From UBA946 sp031550725 (GTDB lineage Bacteria; Bacillota; Clostridia; Oscillospirales; Ruminococcaceae), in contig JAVBOH010000031.1 of assembly GCA_031550725.1 (NCBI GenBank), positions 1 through 15,372 on the forward strand: a stretch of 15,372 bases of DNA. The letters run 5' to 3'. The position numbers and the translations under genes were made by a program. Below the pieces are notes generated by a model, which saw nothing but the letters and a program-made list of their open reading frames with translations, was not told where the DNA came from and made no database searches. This document shows positions 12,752 to 15,372 of the stretch, piece after piece (within the stretch, counting starts at the first letter, position 1; each line of letters opens with the position of its first letter).

Positions 12752-12780
12752 TTGACAAATTATATTATTTGTGCTAAACT
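12752..12780 (+). promoter_or_regulatory. Promoter of the AAA ATPase gene
   Basis: TTGACA (12752-12757), 17-base spacer, TAAACT (12775-12780). It lies downstream of an in-frame ATG at 12737, which excludes that codon as the start. Confidence 0.65.
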
Positions 12781-12814
12781 TATTTTACAAAAATATATAT
12801 TTGAGGTGAATGTA

Positions 12815-14005
12815 ATGATAAATCGTAAGGAGTATCTTGATAATCTGATAAACTTTAAGGATAAAAATTTGATAAAAGTTGTAACAGGGATAAGACGTTG
12901 TGGTAAATCAACGCTGTTTGAATTGTATCAGGAGTATTTAAAGCAAACTGGTATCGATGATGAGCAAATAATTTCGGTTAATTTAGAAGATGGCGATTAT
13001 CGTGACATTCTGACTGCTGAAAAATTATATAATTATATTAGTGAAAAGCTACTAAGTGATAAAATGAATTATGTTTTTTTTGATGAAATACAGCAGGTGC
13101 AGGAGTTTGAAAAGGCTGTCGACTGGCTTTATGTAAAGAAAAATTGCGATGTATATATAACAGGCTCAAATGCGTTTCTTTTGTCAGGTGAGCTTGCAAC
13201 GTTTCTGTCAGGCAGATATGTCGAAATAAAAATGCTGCCATTGTCTTTTAAGGAGTATGTATCTGCATTTGAAAATAACTCAAATCATGCAGAAATTTAT
13301 ATGAATTACCTTACAAACAGCTCTTTTCCAGCAACACTTGAGCTTAAAAGGAAACAGGATATAAGAGCTTATCTTGATGGAATATACAATACTATTTTGC
13401 TAAAGGATATTGTCACCAGAAAAAACATTTCCAATCCTGCAATGTTACAAAGCGTTGTAGAGTTTATGTTTGACAATATCGGAAATATATTTTCATCTAC
13501 AAAAATATCAGGAACAATGACGTCAAAGGGCAGAAAAATAAGTGTTCCGACAATTGAAAGCTATTTATCAGCTTTAACGGACAGCTATATTTTCTATAAA
13601 GCTTCACGATATGATATAAAAGGAAAACAATATCTTGCAACAGGCTCGAAGTATTATGCTGCTGATATTGGGCTTAGGTATTATCTTCTTGGCTCAAAGC
13701 ATACTGATACAGGACACATATTAGAAAATGTTGTATACCTTGAATTATTGCGTCGAGGGTATGAGGTTTATGTTGGAAAAATTGGTGATGCAGAGGTAGA
13801 TTTTATCGCCATTAATGATGAGGGTGAGGAATATTATCAGGTTGCACAAACTGTTCTTGACCCTGCAACACTAAATCGAGAGTTATCATCACTTGATGCA
13901 ATCAAGGACCATAACCCGAAATATTTGCTAACAATGGATTATACGCCATTTACATCTCATAATGGGATTAAGCAGATTAATGTTTTGGAGTGGCTGTTGA
14001 AATAG
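12815..14005 (+). CDS. AAA-type ATPase with DUF4143 C-terminal domain
   Basis: A 396-residue protein of the AAA_14-DUF4143 family. Walker A is GIRRCGKST (25-33), Walker B is YVFFDE (86-91), and TGSNAFLLSGELATFLSGRY (117-135 region) is the typical sensor/arginine segment. The C-terminal DUF4143 domain has a PD-(D/E)XK-like core: ENVVYLELLRRGYEVYVG, then GDAEVDFIAI and EYYQVAQ, the usual lysine being replaced, as is common in the group. ATG 12815 is chosen for GAGGTGAA just upstream and its place after the promoter at 12752. The family is widespread in accessory regions and its cellular role is not established. Confidence 0.9.
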   Translation: MINRKEYLDNLINFKDKNLIKVVTGIRRCGKSTLFELYQEYLKQTGIDDEQIISVNLEDGDYRDILTAEKLYNYISEKLLSDKMNYVFFDEIQQVQEFEKAVDWLYVKKNCDVYITGSNAFLLSGELATFLSGRYVEIKMLPLSFKEYVSAFENNSNHAEIYMNYLTNSSFPATLELKRKQDIRAYLDGIYNTILLKDIVTRKNISNPAMLQSVVEFMFDNIGNIFSSTKISGTMTSKGRKISVPTIESYLSALTDSYIFYKASRYDIKGKQYLATGSKYYAADIGLRYYLLGSKHTDTGHILENVVYLELLRRGYEVYVGKIGDAEVDFIAINDEGEEYYQVAQTVLDPATLNRELSSLDAIKDHNPKYLLTMDYTPFTSHNGIKQINVLEWLLK

Positions 14006-14021
14006 GGGTTGACTATAAAAC

Positions 14022-14088
14022 ATTTGAGGATATGTCTATTCGTGACCTAAGTAATCAGGCTATGAGTGAATATGTGAATACACACTAA
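14022..14088 (+). pseudogene. Relic 2 of the PIN-partner gene
   Basis: Encodes FEDMSIRDLSNQAMSEYVNTH and a stop. 14022-14074 matches relic 1 at 51 of 53 bases; then the sequences part, with a different ending and no copy of the terminator. It starts 17 bases after the ATPase stop. A TTGACT box lies just before it (14009-14014), as a TTGACA does before relic 1. Confidence 0.8.
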
Positions 14089-14106
14089 ATTTAATTATTA
14101 TCAACG

Positions 14107-14150
14107 AAAATATGAGTACAGTTTGCAAATAAAACTGTACTCATATTTTT
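14107..14150 (+). terminator. Terminator after the AAA ATPase and relic 2
   Basis: A perfect 18-base stem (14107-14124 with 14132-14149) with a 7-base loop and a T-run. Unrelated to the terminators of the other two partner-gene copies. Confidence 0.85.
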
Positions 14151-14182
14151 TATAGTATGGAATAAAAAATTTATATAACCCC

Positions 14183-14252
14183 TTGACAAATACATCGTAG
14201 TGTGATATATTATACGTAGGAGATATCGCAGTGCGATGTATCGTAGTGAAAT
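14183..14252 (+). promoter_or_regulatory. PadR promoter with three operator-like sites
   Basis: TTGACA (14183-14188), 17-base spacer, TATATT (14206-14211). Three related 13-mers lie here: ATCGTAGTGTGAT (14194-14206, inside the promoter), ATCGCAGTGCGAT (14225-14237, a perfect dyad around a central G) and ATCGTAGTGAAAT (14240-14252). They are the likely binding sites of the PadR protein encoded next. Confidence 0.75.
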
Positions 14253-14267
14253 GTATTGAGGTGTGAT

Positions 14268-14582
14268 ATGGACGATAAAATTAAACGAGTATATATACCC
14301 ATGACAGAAACAGGGTTTTATATTTTGTTTTGTCTGCAAGAGGAAATGCATGGCTATAACATAGCAAAAAAGGTTGAAAAAATAACGAATAGTGAAATTA
14401 TTCTTGGTGCTGGGACTTTATATGGAAGTCTTTCCAAGATGGAACGTGATGGGCTAATAAAGTTTACAAAAGAAGAAAATATGCGAAAATGTTATATTAT
14501 AACAAATCTTGGCAAAGAAATTTTGGGTATTGAAATCAAAAGAATTGAACGATTATATAAAAACAGTAGAGGGGAGTTTTGA
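14268..14582 (+). CDS. PadR-family transcriptional repressor
   Basis: A 104-residue winged-helix regulator of the short PadR class. The hallmark HGYNIAKKVEK (28-38) and GAGTLYGSLSKMERDGLI (47-64) include the recognition helix and the wing region with RKCYIITNLGKE. A TTG at 14256 is in frame, but ATG 14268 follows GAGGT by 5 bases and gives the usual family start. Probably autoregulated through the sites at 14194-14252. The stop overlaps the beginning of the downstream gene region, so the pair is one operon. Confidence 0.9.
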   Translation: MDDKIKRVYIPMTETGFYILFCLQEEMHGYNIAKKVEKITNSEIILGAGTLYGSLSKMERDGLIKFTKEENMRKCYIITNLGKEILGIEIKRIERLYKNSRGEF

Positions 14583-14584
14583 TT

Positions 14585-15190
14585 ATGACAGAGATAAGAG
14601 TGAAAAATACTATGTATAAACTCAGCAACTTTTATGATGTTGAGGAATATCTTTCAAATGAACATAAAAATGGTCATAAATTTCTAAGGTATGAGATAAA
14701 ATTATTTTCAGGATACTTTATATTTGAGGAATGCGAGCCTGCTGATGTAATTTACAAGCTTGATTATAATGAAGTAAAAAAAGATGAAATTCAAAATTAT
14801 GTTGTACATTTCAAAGATTTTGGTTGGGAATATGTTGGCTCGAAAGGATATTTTGCACTGTTTTGTCAAGAAAATAAAGAGGATGCAATTGAAGATGATA
14901 TATTCGCTGATAATTTATCAAAAGCTGAAATGTGCAAAAGAATTACAATGACAAAAACATCATTGGGGACATTAGGTGCATCAATATTTTGTGTAATTCC
15001 AACAATATTAAATATGTTTCCTGATACGGTAAGAATAACAGTTCTGCCATTATCTTTTACTATATATATAATATTTATGATTAGAAATTTAATACACATT
15101 AACAAGCTTAAAGAATATATTGATAACTTTTCAAATCCTATTGAATTGATTGAACTTGAAAATAAAAAGGATAAAAGTCGTGTTAAGTAA
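14585..15190 (+). CDS. DUF2812 membrane-associated protein
   Basis: A 201-residue protein. The first 110 residues are soluble and match DUF2812, with the conserved stretch VVHFKDFGWEYVGSKGYFAL (73-92). Two hydrophobic helices follow (about 126-145 and 152-171) with a short charged tail, so the soluble domain should lie on the cytoplasmic side. PadR-DUF2812 pairs are a recurring arrangement in Firmicutes; the molecular role is unknown, perhaps sensing envelope stress. ATG 14585 follows AGGGGAG by 7 bases; a TTG two codons earlier is too close to that site. Confidence 0.85.
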   Translation: MTEIRVKNTMYKLSNFYDVEEYLSNEHKNGHKFLRYEIKLFSGYFIFEECEPADVIYKLDYNEVKKDEIQNYVVHFKDFGWEYVGSKGYFALFCQENKEDAIEDDIFADNLSKAEMCKRITMTKTSLGTLGASIFCVIPTILNMFPDTVRITVLPLSFTIYIIFMIRNLIHINKLKEYIDNFSNPIELIELENKKDKSRVK

Positions 15191-15214
15191 AATAATTATC
15201 TTTGAATAAATCAA

Positions 15215-15246
15215 AAAACGTCAAGGCTTTGAAACCTTGACGTTTT
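15215..15246 (+). terminator. Terminator of the PadR-DUF2812 operon
   Basis: A perfect 12-base stem (15215-15226 with 15235-15246) with an 8-base loop, the last stem bases being TTTT. The right-hand IS end begins one base later, so the natural T-run after the stem is partly replaced by IS sequence. Confidence 0.85.
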
Positions 15247-15247
15247 C

Positions 15248-15372
15248 TTGTATACGAAAACCCCGTGCTAGGCACGGGGTTCAAAAAAGCTTTAGCGATG
15301 AGTCTTTAACAAAATACCTCCAAGTGGTATAATAAAACTACGGTCTGGCCAACTGTAGAAAAATAAAACCAA
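15248..15372 (+). mobile_element. Left end of a second IS200-like copy, cut by the window edge
   Basis: All 125 bases are identical to 1-125, including the end hairpin, the promoter and the ribosome-site masking strand, in the same orientation. It stops just before the position of the transposase start codon. Confidence 0.9.

Noticed and set aside
12737..12814. 26-residue N-terminal extension of the AAA ATPase
   Set aside because: It lies across the predicted promoter, and a strong ribosome site precedes ATG 12815.
14194..14252. CRISPR-like short repeats
   Set aside because: Only three 13-base units with uneven spacing, lying in a PadR promoter; they fit operators.
14091..14351. Minus-strand open frame covering the PadR promoter
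   Set aside because: It overlaps a terminator, three operator sites and the PadR start; repetitive product caused by the operator repeats.
1..15372. Circular plasmid of 15,247 bases
   Set aside because: The matching ends would allow closure, but there is no replication, partition or mobilization gene and the match coincides with an IS end, which explains it more simply.
1..15372. Composite transposon bounded by two IS copies
   Set aside because: IS200-type elements have no terminal inverted repeats and are not known to move long DNA between copies as classic composites do; the content has no unifying cargo.

Overview
The window is AT-rich bacterial DNA with strong Shine-Dalgarno sites (GGAGG/GAGGT), sigma-A type promoters with 17-base spacers and many compact intrinsic terminators. 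Together with the families present (PadR plus DUF2812, TetR plus a two-gene ABC exporter, DUF5714, DUF6485, PIN protein with its small partner), this points to a low-GC Firmicute, most likely a gut or rumen Clostridia/Lachnospiraceae-type organism. That assignment is inference. There is no rRNA, tRNA, CRISPR array, replication gene or core housekeeping gene; it reads as an accessory island of small operons stitched together by insertion, duplication and deletion.

Layout. 1-720 is an IS200-type element (tnpA only, with end hairpins); its first 125 bases recur exactly as the last 125 bases of the window, so the 14.5 kb between lies between two copies of the same IS end (or the ends are one place joined by assembly). 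809-1693 (minus) is a deoxyribosyltransferase-like/Nudix pair. 1854-5081 (plus) is an autoregulated TetR-ABC ATPase-ABC permease exporter operon. 5148-6278 (minus) is a GNAT acetyltransferase-methyltransferase pair driven by a promoter nearly identical to that of the deoxyribosyltransferase pair. 6453-6593 is a small probably broken zinc-ribbon ORF. 6579-8045 (minus) is an AraC-type regulator fused to a BtrH/C39-like domain, followed by a ketopantoate-reductase-like oxidoreductase (8204-9139, minus).

9167-11237 (minus) is a cysteine-rich operon: ArsR repressor with a CxC metal-type motif, a C_GCAxxG_C_C protein broken by one missing base, a DUF6485 mini-protein with 8 Cys in 62 residues, a DUF5714 protein with 9 Cys, and a DUF3788 protein, then a decayed second copy of the DUF5714 tail. 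I consider this the best candidate for an undescribed system, perhaps metal/metalloid or thiol handling; the function is not visible from sequence alone.

11342-14088 is a toxin-antitoxin-like patchwork: an orphan MerR-type promoter running straight into a relic of a small antitoxin-like gene, a nucleotidyltransferase (MNT) gene, a PIN-domain gene coupled to the intact small partner gene, an AAA/DUF4143 ATPase, and a third relic of the same partner gene. The three copies of the partner tail are direct repeats and the terminators of two copies have loops that are exact reverse complements. 14183-15190 is a PadR-DUF2812 pair under a promoter with three related operator sites, closed by a terminator into whose T-rich side the right-hand IS copy begins.

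Confidence is high for gene boundaries and families, moderate for start codons noted as ambiguous, and low for specific substrates or physiological roles.
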